From NCBI GenBank assembly GCA_964576585.1, contig CAZNWO010000003.1:1-64000 (forward strand): DNA of 64,000 nt. The letters are read 5' to 3'. Position numbers and translations under genes: made by a program. The notes beneath the pieces are model-generated. The model worked only from the letters and a program-made list of their open reading frames with translations. It ran no database searches and was not told the DNA's origin. Each line of letters opens with the position of its first letter. Position 1 is the stretch's first letter. Positions 8,500 through 15,830 of this stretch are shown here, piece after piece. The stretch is from GCA-2730975 sp964576585. GTDB lineage: Bacteria > Verrucomicrobiota > Verrucomicrobiia > Opitutales > Seribacteraceae.

Positions 8500-9704
8500 T
8501 CGACGATTTCGTTTAAGGCTAAGATGGCAAGAGCGGTGCAGAAGATGGGATCGTCCTCCTTCATGAGACGCCCCTCTGTATTGAGAAAAGATCCATCGGG
8601 GTTTTGATTGGAGGACATGAACCCCGTAACGAATTGTCGCCAGTCATTCGTGCTAATCGTGGCCGCGTAAGCTTGAGTGCGAACGGCAAGATGATAGTAA
8701 ATCATGGATTCCTTCCAAGGTTCGGGATGATCGGGTGGGATTCCTGCGGGAAGATGTCGGTCGTCGTTTGATTGTAGCCAACGGAGGGCGTCTTGGATGC
8801 GGGAGTCCTTGTTTTCGACACCCAAGGCGAGAAGGGCCAGAATGCCGTCGCAGGTGGCAGTTGCATAGCTCCTGTAGTAAGTGGTGCCAGTCGAGGGATC
8901 CTTGGTGATGCGTCCCTTGTTGGCGTAACTTACGTTTGGTGAGGAAAAGAAGCCTCCGTCATATGGCACAGGAGTTTCGGCATCCGTTTGGAGTCCTGGA
9001 ATCAGAGGGCGTCTTTTTTCATTTTCACCCTTCTGTAGAAGAGAAAGAAACCGTTCCGCCTTGCTTTTGTTTTCCTTTGTCAGGCGATCGGCTTCCGCCA
9101 AGGCTGAGAGCACTTTTGATGTATGGGCGAGATCCACGAAACTGGCGATGCTTGGTCGATTGCTGACTCCGAAACCCCACCCACCGTAAACCGGTGACTC
9201 AACGGAAAAGCCTGACGATTCCGAAAATTGCTGACTCTGCAGGTATTTCACCATGCCTTCTACGCGATCTTCATCTGTTTCGTTTCCGAATCGAAGAAAA
9301 CATTTCAGGGCATAGGAGGTGGCATAGTTCGGATAGTCCAGGACATCGGGGTCATGCCGACCATGACTGCCCTGTGGATCGCTCATCTTCCTTAGGAAAG
9401 ACATGGCTTTTGGGATGCTGGTTCGAGGAGGAAGAGCAATGCCTTGAGGCACTTTCGAGAGTGCCGCTAGGACGAATGGCGTGAGGGATTGACCCGACTT
9501 CATCAATCCATAGGTTTCGCTTCTCCACGCTCCGTCGACCGATTGCTTGCTCCAAAGGTAAGACGTTGCCTTGGCTAGGGTTTTTCTGGCCATTGCCCGG
9601 GTTTCATTGTCGACGCGACCTCGCTCGCCAAAACTGGCGAGCGGGGCAGCGAGGATGGCCGGAAGGATCAGGCTCCAACCGATTCTTGAGAGTCTTCCGC
9701 TCAT
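8496..9704 (-). CDS. Exported prenyltransferase/squalene-oxidase repeat (alpha/alpha-toroid) protein
   Basis: A 402-residue protein with an N-terminal signal peptide (hydrophobic 10-24) and an alpha-helical toroid of the terpenoid-cyclase/protein-prenyltransferase type. Repeat hallmarks are SVDGAWRSETYG (DGAW 57-60), a Gly-Trp-Gly-Phe segment near 175, and NPDGSFLNTEGRLMKEDDP near 371. The acidic DXDD motif of class II terpene cyclases is not evident, and the protein is predicted to be exported, so terpene cyclisation is unlikely; a binding or structural role is inferred. AGGA lies about 9 nt before the ATG. It follows a related gene (9738-11192) after 33 bp, so the pair is probably co-transcribed. 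Confidence 0.8.
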   Translation of the reverse strand: MSGRLSRIGWSLILPAILAAPLASFGERGRVDNETRAMARKTLAKATSYLWSKQSVDGAWRSETYGLMKSGQSLTPFVLAALSKVPQGIALPPRTSIPKAMSFLRKMSDPQGSHGRHDPDVLDYPNYATSYALKCFLRFGNETDEDRVEGMVKYLQSQQFSESSGFSVESPVYGGWGFGVSNRPSIASFVDLAHTSKVLSALAEADRLTKENKSKAERFLSLLQKGENEKRRPLIPGLQTDAETPVPYDGGFFSSPNVSYANKGRITKDPSTGTTYYRSYATATCDGILALLALGVENKDSRIQDALRWLQSNDDRHLPAGIPPDHPEPWKESMIYYHLAVRTQAYAATISTNDWRQFVTGFMSSNQNPDGSFLNTEGRLMKEDDPIFCTALAILALNEIVD

Positions 9705-9737
9705 GGCGAGTTTTCCTGAGAACCTAAAAAGTCTCTG

Positions 9738-11192
9738 TTATTTGTTTTGGGCCACTTGCTTGTCCTTTGTCTTGGGTCGAGAACTGGCCAATGCGGCCTC
9801 GCGAAGCATATCGGCGTCGCGGTAAGTGTTGAGGCATTGGACGACGGCTGCGGTACAGAAGACGGGACTGGTGATGCAGTGGTGACCTGTCCATGAACCG
9901 TTGGGGCTCTGGATCTTGCGGAGGCGACGATGCATCTTTTCATCCCAAGTCTTCCATGAATTGCCTCCAGTGATGACGAGGGACTCGCTGGTCATGAGGT
10001 AGCTAAGATATTCCTCTCCGCCGTTATTTCCGAAGCCGGTGAGGAGGGCGTTGTCGTTCTGTACCCTTTGTTGCTGCTTTTCGTTTTGCTCGACTGCCTC
10101 GGCGAGTTGTTCGGCCTTTTCTTCCTTTACGCCAATTTTGCGCAGGTTGTCTGCGGTGGGTTTTGCATCCTTGTCCAGTTTGCCCGCCTTCTTGGCCTTG
10201 TCCAACAGGTCGTTGGCTTCCCAGGTTTCCGAGGCTGAGGCTCGCTGAGCTCCGGCAAAGGCGTATAGTTCCACTCCCGCAGCGGCATCCGCTCTTGCCC
10301 GTCCCGAGGATTGGTCGAAGTTGTTTTTCTGATTTCTACGTGCTAGGTCCAGAGCCTTCTGGTCGACTTCTTTTCCTGCTGCTTGAGCGATTTCAAGGGC
10401 TTGACCGGCAAGCGAGGACTGAAGCACAGGCGCCCAACCTCCGCCTTTCCAACTGCCGTCCTTTTGTTGGGAAGACTGGATTTTGGCGATACATTTGTCT
10501 ATGGCCTTGTCCACGCGTTTCCTGAGCTTGTCTTTCTTCGGTAGCTCCTGAAGCACTCTCGCCAAAAATCTGGCTGTCAGGGAGGTGTCTACGTATGCTC
10601 CCATCTTGGCTTGGGGTTGAGTGCCGGACGTATTGGTGATGCGGGGACCTTCAGGAGCCGAGGCTTCGACGACTTTCACGAGCGATTCCGATGCACGACG
10701 GACGACGTCCTTGTACTTGCCTTTTTTAGGGGTGTGACCGGAGCGAAGGAAAGCCATGGCGGCAAAGGCCGTTGTGGCGGGATCTCCCTTTACGGCGTGT
10801 GGGTCACGGACTTGTTGCCGAGAGCTGGAGCCGGCACCCCATGAGCCGTCGTCGTGTTGAGATTGAGCGAGCCAGTCCAAGGCCTTGTTAACGAAGGGTG
10901 GAATGGTTTCGGCTTTGTAAGCGTAGTCGTCATTTATTTGGTCGATTTTGTGCTCGGTCGTCTGCTCTACACTTCCAACGCTTCTAATTCTGGAACCAAA
11001 GGGGGATTCTCCCTTGCTTAGAATTCGCAAATCCAGTTTCGAAGCCTTTCGGGTCTCCGAATTCTTGACTTCCTGCTTTGGGGCAATGGTGTCTTTGGTT
11101 TTGACCTTGGCGGTAGCAGTCTTGGTTGCGGCAAGGGACTGAATTGCAACAATTATGGCGGTCAAAGCCATCATCGTGGTTCTTTTCTTCAT
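9738..11192 (-). CDS. Exported toroid protein with DGSW repeats (paralogue of its neighbour)
   Basis: A 484-residue protein with a signal peptide (about 1-22) and a Lys/Thr-rich linker. Repeats of prenyltransferase/squalene-oxidase type are marked by QHDDGSWGAG (DGSW 115-118), QQKDGSWKGGG (about 243) and QSPNGSWTGHH (about 425). Between the second and third repeats a charged, helical region (about 310-370) holds two Lys/Glu-rich segments that look like coiled coil. ATG at 11190-11192 is preceded by GGAG about 8 nt upstream. Paired toroid proteins of this kind are common in Verrucomicrobiota and Planctomycetota, with unknown function. Confidence 0.8.
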   Translation of the reverse strand: MKKRTTMMALTAIIVAIQSLAATKTATAKVKTKDTIAPKQEVKNSETRKASKLDLRILSKGESPFGSRIRSVGSVEQTTEHKIDQINDDYAYKAETIPPFVNKALDWLAQSQHDDGSWGAGSSSRQQVRDPHAVKGDPATTAFAAMAFLRSGHTPKKGKYKDVVRRASESLVKVVEASAPEGPRITNTSGTQPQAKMGAYVDTSLTARFLARVLQELPKKDKLRKRVDKAIDKCIAKIQSSQQKDGSWKGGGWAPVLQSSLAGQALEIAQAAGKEVDQKALDLARRNQKNNFDQSSGRARADAAAGVELYAFAGAQRASASETWEANDLLDKAKKAGKLDKDAKPTADNLRKIGVKEEKAEQLAEAVEQNEKQQQRVQNDNALLTGFGNNGGEEYLSYLMTSESLVITGGNSWKTWDEKMHRRLRKIQSPNGSWTGHHCITSPVFCTAAVVQCLNTYRDADMLREAALASSRPKTKDKQVAQNK

Positions 11193-11442
11193 GATTCTTT
11201 CTCCATTTACGGGTTTTGACTTGGATTCTTTTTGTAGGACGCTCTTGTGAACGTCTTCTTAGAAACCAAGTATGCCGGAATGGGAGGAAAAGTTGTTCGA
11301 AGAAGGTAAAAGGTCTGTCAAAGAAACGTCATGTGCTCCTGCAGTTTCATTTGACGAAATTCATTTTAGGTTTTCCGAGCCTAGCTTTTCACTTTGCGGA
11401 ATTGGTTCTTTTCTCGTCTTCCCCAAATGAGTTTTCCCGGGT

Positions 11443-11823
11443 TTATCGCTTCAATATGGGTTTGCCTTCAATCTTCAATGGAGAAAGTTGCATCCCTTTT
11501 CCTATCGGTCTGGACTTAACTCCCTTCACCATCAACCCGTCATCCGTTTCCAGAAGTTCGAAACGCAAGCGAAAGGGTTTTTCCTCGGGTCCCTCGAAGG
11601 TGACCCAGATTTCCTGACGGTCCAGAAAGTCCTCCTTCTTCCAACTTCCCTCAAGTTCCTCGGGAAAAAAGCCGCTGAGTCTGGCTTCACTTTGATTCAG
11701 GAATTCAATGGAAGTCAATTTTCCATTAACCGTGCCGTGATACGTCCCCTCCGGTTCGCCTCCACAAGAAGAAAGACAGAATGCGAAATAAACGGCTATG
11801 CCGAGGGAAATGATGCTTTTCAT
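11443..11823 (-). CDS. Small lipoprotein
   Basis: A 126-residue protein with a lipoprotein signal peptide. The hydrophobic leader ends at LSSC, with the lipidated Cys at 20. The mature part looks like a single small beta-rich domain (GTYHGTVNGKLTSIEFL, then IWVTFEG and LRFELLETDDGLMVKG). No family recognised. ATG at 11821-11823 with AAGG about 8 nt upstream. It lies 77 bp downstream of the fxsA stop, same strand. The 250 bp downstream (11193-11442) hold nothing I can identify. Confidence 0.72.
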   Translation of the reverse strand: MKSIISLGIAVYFAFCLSSCGGEPEGTYHGTVNGKLTSIEFLNQSEARLSGFFPEELEGSWKKEDFLDRQEIWVTFEGPEEKPFRLRFELLETDDGLMVKGVKSRPIGKGMQLSPLKIEGKPILKR

Positions 11824-11900
11824 AGTGGTAGCCTTGTCGGTTTCAGGAGTGCTTTGCGATTGTTTTTTTGGTCGTGGACTTGCTGTTCCTCTTATGGAGG

Positions 11901-12323
11901 TCAGACTTCAATAACGTCGTCGTCATTGTTGTCCGGGTGAATCTTTGGGTGTAGATTACCCATGGCCTTTTCGGCGAGTTTCTTCTTCAATCCATTGCGG
12001 ACCTTGCGACGAAATGCGGGTACCATGAGAGAGAAACCCGCAATGTCAGTAAGGATACCGGGCGTAAGTAATACGACTCCTCCTGCGAGAACCAGCATGC
12101 CTTCAATTAGTTCGTCGGTCGGTGGTCTCCCTAGGCGAAGTTCTTCCTGCATTCTCGTCAGGATGGAGTAGCCTTGGCTTTTGGCTAATGCCGCGCCAAG
12201 GATACCCGTCAGAATCACTAGGCATATGGTGGTCGTTGCCCCTACGATCGAACCAAGCTTGAAAAGAAGGTAGAGTTCGAGCAGCGGAATAGTGATAAAG
12301 GCTAGCAGGAGGCGGGGAAACAT
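11901..12323 (-). CDS. fxsA: FxsA family cytoplasmic membrane protein
   Basis: A 140-residue FxsA-type membrane protein. The N-terminal helices (LLLAFITIPLLELYLLFKLGSIVGATTTICLVILTGILGA) and LLTPGILTDIAGFSLMVP are family hallmarks, followed by a cationic then acidic cytoplasmic tail. FxsA in E. coli influences F exclusion of phage T7; the general role is unknown. ATG at 12321-12323 is chosen because the frame upstream is unrelated, charged sequence overlapping the pyrC 3' end. It starts 7 nt after the pyrC stop. Confidence 0.85.
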   Translation of the reverse strand: MFPRLLLAFITIPLLELYLLFKLGSIVGATTTICLVILTGILGAALAKSQGYSILTRMQEELRLGRPPTDELIEGMLVLAGGVVLLTPGILTDIAGFSLMVPAFRRKVRNGLKKKLAEKAMGNLHPKIHPDNNDDDVIEV

Positions 12324-12330
12324 GGAGGAT

Positions 12331-13677
12331 TTAGCGTCGGTTCTTTTCAAATGTAACCTGTTCTCCGCGAAGGTGATTCTGGACCTTGCCCTGACTGTAG
12401 ACAATCTTTCCTGAAACGATTGTGGTTGCTATGCTCGAACTGAATCGTTCGCCGTCGAAGGGTGACCATCCGCACTTGGATTGTAAGTCACTAGGGTCGA
12501 CGATGGTTTCGGAATTTGTGTCGATCAAAACCAGATCAGCCCAATAACCTTCTCGTATGAAACCACGTTCGCGAATGCCGAAAAGCTTCGCGGGCGCATG
12601 GCAGGCTCTTTCGGTTATCGTCTCAAGAGAGAAAACCCCTTCCTTGTGAAGTTCGAGGAGAATCAAGAGCGAATGCTGCAGCAAGGGAAGCCCTGAGGGT
12701 GCCTTGAAGTAAGTCGCGTCTTTTTCCTCACGGGTGTGCGGGGCATGGTCGGTGGCGATTACGTCTATGCGTCCTTCCTTAACGGCTTGGCGTATTGCGC
12801 TCCTGTCTTCTTGAGTCTTTATGGCTGGGTTGCACTTTATGAGAGAGCCCAGTTCCGAGTAGTAGGAGTCGTCGAAGTGCAGGTGGTGTACACAGGCTTC
12901 AGCGGTTATCCGTTTTTCTTGGACCGGACCTGTCTCGAAAAGCTCGAGCTCATCGGCGGTCGTTATGTGGAGAACATGCAGACGGGCATCATGTCTCTTT
13001 GCCAATTCGACTGCCAGAGACGAGGATTGCAGGCAAGCTTCTCGTGAACGGATTTGAGGATGTGCGGAAAAACAGACTTCCTCGCCGTGTCTTTCACGGA
13101 AGGCTTTTTCGTTTCTCAATATCGTTGGGGTGTCTTCGCAGTGGGTAGCAATAGGGGTTGGGGAATGCCGGAAAATTTGCTCCAGCACTTTTTCATCGTC
13201 TACCAGCATATCCCCGGTGGACGAGCCCATGAAGACTTTTACTCCGGCAATCTCACTTGTGGGTGCTTGCTTGATTTCTTCCAGGTTTGCATTGGATCCA
13301 CCAAGGTAGAAGGAGTAATTCACCGCTGAGTCCTTCGCGGCGATAGATAGTTTTTCCCTGAGCCGATCGATTGTGGTTGTGGGTGGATTTACGTTGGGCA
13401 TCTCCATGTAGGTCGTGACCCCTCCCGCTGCGGCGGCTCTGGACTCTCGCTCGATTGTTCCCTTTTGGGTTAGGCCTGGTTCTCGAAAGTGGACTTGGTC
13501 GTCGATAAGTCCCGGCAAGAGGAAGAGACCTTCTGCATCGATGATCTCTTTCGCAGGTTGGGCGGATAAATCTTTCCCGATTTTGGAAATTCTTCCGAAC
13601 TTGTCGACGAGGACGTCTTGTTCTTCAACACTGCTTTCGTTGACCAGCCTGGCGCCCAGTATCAGTATCTCGTCCAT
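12331..13677 (-). CDS. pyrC: Dihydroorotase
   Basis: A 448-residue class I dihydroorotase, catalysing the third step of pyrimidine synthesis (carbamoyl aspartate to dihydroorotate). Motifs: GLIDDQVHFREPGLTQKG, GVTTYMEMPNVNPPTT, GVKVFMGSSTGDM (with the candidate carboxylated Lys), HCED, HVLHITTADE and VIATDHAPHT. The first metal motif reads QVH rather than the usual HVH. The C-terminal ends in the amidohydrolase composite domain (YWADLVLIDTN). ATG at 13675-13677 (MDEILILG) is preferred: the 44 codons upstream are in-frame but overlap the preceding gene and look non-homologous. It starts 2 nt after the stop of the rhodanese gene. Confidence 0.93.
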   Translation of the reverse strand: MDEILILGARLVNESSVEEQDVLVDKFGRISKIGKDLSAQPAKEIIDAEGLFLLPGLIDDQVHFREPGLTQKGTIERESRAAAAGGVTTYMEMPNVNPPTTTIDRLREKLSIAAKDSAVNYSFYLGGSNANLEEIKQAPTSEIAGVKVFMGSSTGDMLVDDEKVLEQIFRHSPTPIATHCEDTPTILRNEKAFRERHGEEVCFSAHPQIRSREACLQSSSLAVELAKRHDARLHVLHITTADELELFETGPVQEKRITAEACVHHLHFDDSYYSELGSLIKCNPAIKTQEDRSAIRQAVKEGRIDVIATDHAPHTREEKDATYFKAPSGLPLLQHSLLILLELHKEGVFSLETITERACHAPAKLFGIRERGFIREGYWADLVLIDTNSETIVDPSDLQSKCGWSPFDGERFSSSIATTIVSGKIVYSQGKVQNHLRGEQVTFEKNRR

Positions 13678-13679
13678 GC

Positions 13680-14234
13680 CTATCGATTCCAGGGCATGAC
13701 CGATAGGATTTTTGCAAGCCCGCAAAAACCCGTGACTCCGGAGAAAACCAAACCTGCGCCGAAGAAAGCCGGGGCTAGGAGCCATCGCGTATCCTCGAGA
13801 AAATAGCATGCAGCAGTGCCTATTAGGATGAGTGTCCCGATGGTAATGCGTACCTGTCTGTCCAATGGTATGACTTCCCGGGCGTCTTTCTCAACTGGAA
13901 GCTTTTCGTGCACCCAGTTGTCGAGTCCTCCCGCGAGCAGGAAGACTGATTCGAATTGATCTGCCGAAAGCATTTTCGAAGCTTTTTCGGCTCTCACGCC
14001 AGATTGACATACGATGCAGATCGGCAACCCCTTTTCATCGTCCGTGGTCAATTCACTGATTTCTTCGCCAAAGGCATTCAACGGAATATTCAGAGATCTT
14101 GAAATTCTCTTGTTTCCGAATTCTCCTGGAGTCCGGACGTCAATTACCCGAATTTCTTCTTCTCTGATCTTTCTCTCAAGTTCATGGGCGGAAAGGATGG
14201 AAACATTGGTTTTCATTCTATTTCGTTTGGCCAT
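13680..14234 (-). CDS. Rhodanese domain protein with DUF2892 membrane part (YgaP-like)
   Basis: A 184-residue protein. Residues about 10-120 form a rhodanese domain with VIDVRTPGEFG and the active-site loop CQSGVR (catalytic Cys76). Residues about 122-181 form a DUF2892 membrane part with two helices. The domain order matches E. coli YgaP, a membrane-bound sulfurtransferase. Two starts are possible: ATG at 14234, overlapping the end of proA by 17 nt, or ATG at 14216, one nucleotide after the proA stop. Neither has a clear ribosome-binding site, but both imply translational coupling to proA. The role here is inferred to be sulfane-sulfur transfer at the inner membrane. Confidence 0.88.
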   Translation of the reverse strand: MAKRNRMKTNVSILSAHELERKIREEEIRVIDVRTPGEFGNKRISRSLNIPLNAFGEEISELTTDDEKGLPICIVCQSGVRAEKASKMLSADQFESVFLLAGGLDNWVHEKLPVEKDAREVIPLDRQVRITIGTLILIGTAACYFLEDTRWLLAPAFFGAGLVFSGVTGFCGLAKILSVMPWNR

Positions 14235-15495
14235 TTCCCCGAACTTGATACTTGTAGGTGCAGAGTTCCTTCAGTCCCATCGGACCTCGAGCGTGAAGGC
14301 GATCCGTGGAAATGCCGATCTCTGCTCCAAGGCCGAACTCGAATCCGTCCGTGAACCTCGTGCTTGCATTCCAGTATGCGGTAGAGGTGTCAACGCTTGC
14401 GAGAAACCTTTCGGCGGTCTTCTCGTTTCTCGTGACGATGGCATCGCTATGGAAACTTCCATACCTGTTGACTGCGTCGATTGCTTCCTCTGCCGAACTC
14501 ACCGTCTTGATTGAAAGGATCAAGTCCAGATATTCCGTATGGAAGTCTTCCTCGGTTGCTTCCTTGATTTTCAAATCTGGTCTAGCGGCATTGAGGATGG
14601 AACGAGAAAGATCGTCGCCTCTTAGCTCGCACTTTGCATCCGCAAGCTCATCTGCGACCTGAGGTAGGAATTCTTCGGCGATGTCCTTGTGCAGGATCAG
14701 GTTCTCGATTGCGTTGCACACACCTGGACGACCGCATTTTGCCGTAACTGCAATCTTCAGGGCGAGTTCTTGGTCCGCTTCCGCATCTACGTATAGGTTG
14801 CAAACGCCTTTGTAGTGTTTGATGACGGGGATTCGACTGTTCTCGGCAACAAATCTTATCAAGGCTTCTCCTCCTCGTGGAATTATGCAATGCACGAGTT
14901 CGTCGAGCTTCAGCAAGTAATTGAAGGCTTCTCTGTCGGTGGTGGGAATGAGAAGTACGGAATCCTCGGGCACGGAGGTTTCTGTCAACGCTTCTCGAAT
15001 TATCTTTGCCAAGGCTGTGTTCGAGTGAAAGGCTTCCTTCCCGCCCCTCAAAATCGAGGCATTCCCCGACTTTAGGCAAAGGGCCGCGCAATCGATTGTG
15101 ACGTTGGGTCTTGACTCGTAGATTATCCCGATGACCCCGATGGGGACGCTCACTTTCTTAATCTCAAGTCCATTTGGCCTAGTCGTTTGCTCGAGAACGT
15201 GTCCCACGGGATCATCCAGAGATGCGACTTGGCGTACGCCCTCGATCATGCCGAGAATCCTTTCGGGAGTCAGTCGCAATCTGTCGATAAGAGCCGCGGA
15301 AAGACCATTTTTCTCTCCTTCCTCCAAGTCCCTTGAATTTTTCTCAACAAGTAGATCAATTCGTTTTTCGAGCAGAAGCGCGATTCTCTCGAGTGCGTGG
15401 TTCTTTTCATCCGACGACAGTCCCGAAAGCGCAAGGGATGCTCCTCGGGCTCTTTCAGCAAGCTCTCGTACCTGTTTTTCCAACTCGATTGTCAT
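14218..15495 (-). CDS. proA: Gamma-glutamyl phosphate reductase
   Basis: A 425-residue enzyme of the aldehyde dehydrogenase superfamily that reduces gamma-glutamyl phosphate to glutamate semialdehyde in proline synthesis. Motifs: VPIGVIGIIYESRPNVT (about 117-133), SILRGGKEAFHSN, IPRGG, and the catalytic AKCGRPGVCNAIENLIL with Cys260. The C-terminus GPMGLKELCTYKYQVRG is family-typical. Length is normal. proB is not in the window. ATG at 15495 has AAGGA unusually close (1 nt spacing), while a much better AAAGGAGG sits about 30 nt upstream in front of a six-codon reading frame. It is the first gene of the minus-strand proA-rhodanese-pyrC-fxsA run. Confidence 0.95.
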   Translation of the reverse strand: MTIELEKQVRELAERARGASLALSGLSSDEKNHALERIALLLEKRIDLLVEKNSRDLEEGEKNGLSAALIDRLRLTPERILGMIEGVRQVASLDDPVGHVLEQTTRPNGLEIKKVSVPIGVIGIIYESRPNVTIDCAALCLKSGNASILRGGKEAFHSNTALAKIIREALTETSVPEDSVLLIPTTDREAFNYLLKLDELVHCIIPRGGEALIRFVAENSRIPVIKHYKGVCNLYVDAEADQELALKIAVTAKCGRPGVCNAIENLILHKDIAEEFLPQVADELADAKCELRGDDLSRSILNAARPDLKIKEATEEDFHTEYLDLILSIKTVSSAEEAIDAVNRYGSFHSDAIVTRNEKTAERFLASVDTSTAYWNASTRFTDGFEFGLGAEIGISTDRLHARGPMGLKELCTYKYQVRGNGQTK

Positions 15496-15830
15496 ATCCT
15501 TAAATAACTAAATCATACATTCATCCTCCTTTCAGGAAAAGAATGAATGTTGTACCGAGGCATCGAATCTTAATGGAGTGGACCAATCCAGAATTAATAA
15601 GGGTAGTTCAAAGGCTTTGACTCGATTTTGTTTTGGTCTCTTTTCTTGCCTTTATGCTCTCATTTGGGATGGGTTTGGTTTTTGCTTCAAAGATTACGGT
15701 CAGTCAGGAACTCCCGACCAGTCGATGCAGTTGGAACCTAGAGTTCGTGTCATGCCAAAAGAAAATGTTTTTCGGTTGATAAGGCGCTAATAAGCTTGAT
15801 TGCTTTAGAGAAGTTTTCCTTATTACTTTC
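15496..15830. other. Divergent intergenic region between proA and the UnbV gene
   Basis: 335 bp between two divergently transcribed genes, so promoters for both should lie here. I see no promoter matching consensus well enough to call. A GTG-started 70-codon frame (15578-15790) has a Phe/Cys-rich composition and no similarity I recognise, so I do not call it. An inverted repeat lies near the proA end (separate entry). Confidence 0.5.
15517..15550. promoter_or_regulatory. Inverted repeat with leader ribosome-binding site upstream of proA
   Basis: Arms ACATTCAT (15517-15524) and ATGAATGT (15543-15550) are perfectly complementary. The 18-nt interior contains a small TCCT-TTC-AGGA hairpin which, on the proA strand, contains AAGGAGG. 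Folding would mask this strong ribosome-binding site. It could be an operator or a leader structure; no other evidence. Confidence 0.35.

Noticed and set aside
12324..12404. N-terminal extension of FxsA
   Set aside because: These 27 codons overlap the end of pyrC and do not resemble FxsA; the protein begins naturally at MFPRLLLAF.
15578..15790. GTG-started 70-codon frame in the proA/UnbV intergenic region
   Set aside because: Phe/Cys-rich composition, no ribosome-binding site, no family; another frame here has an in-frame TGA. Not enough to call a gene.
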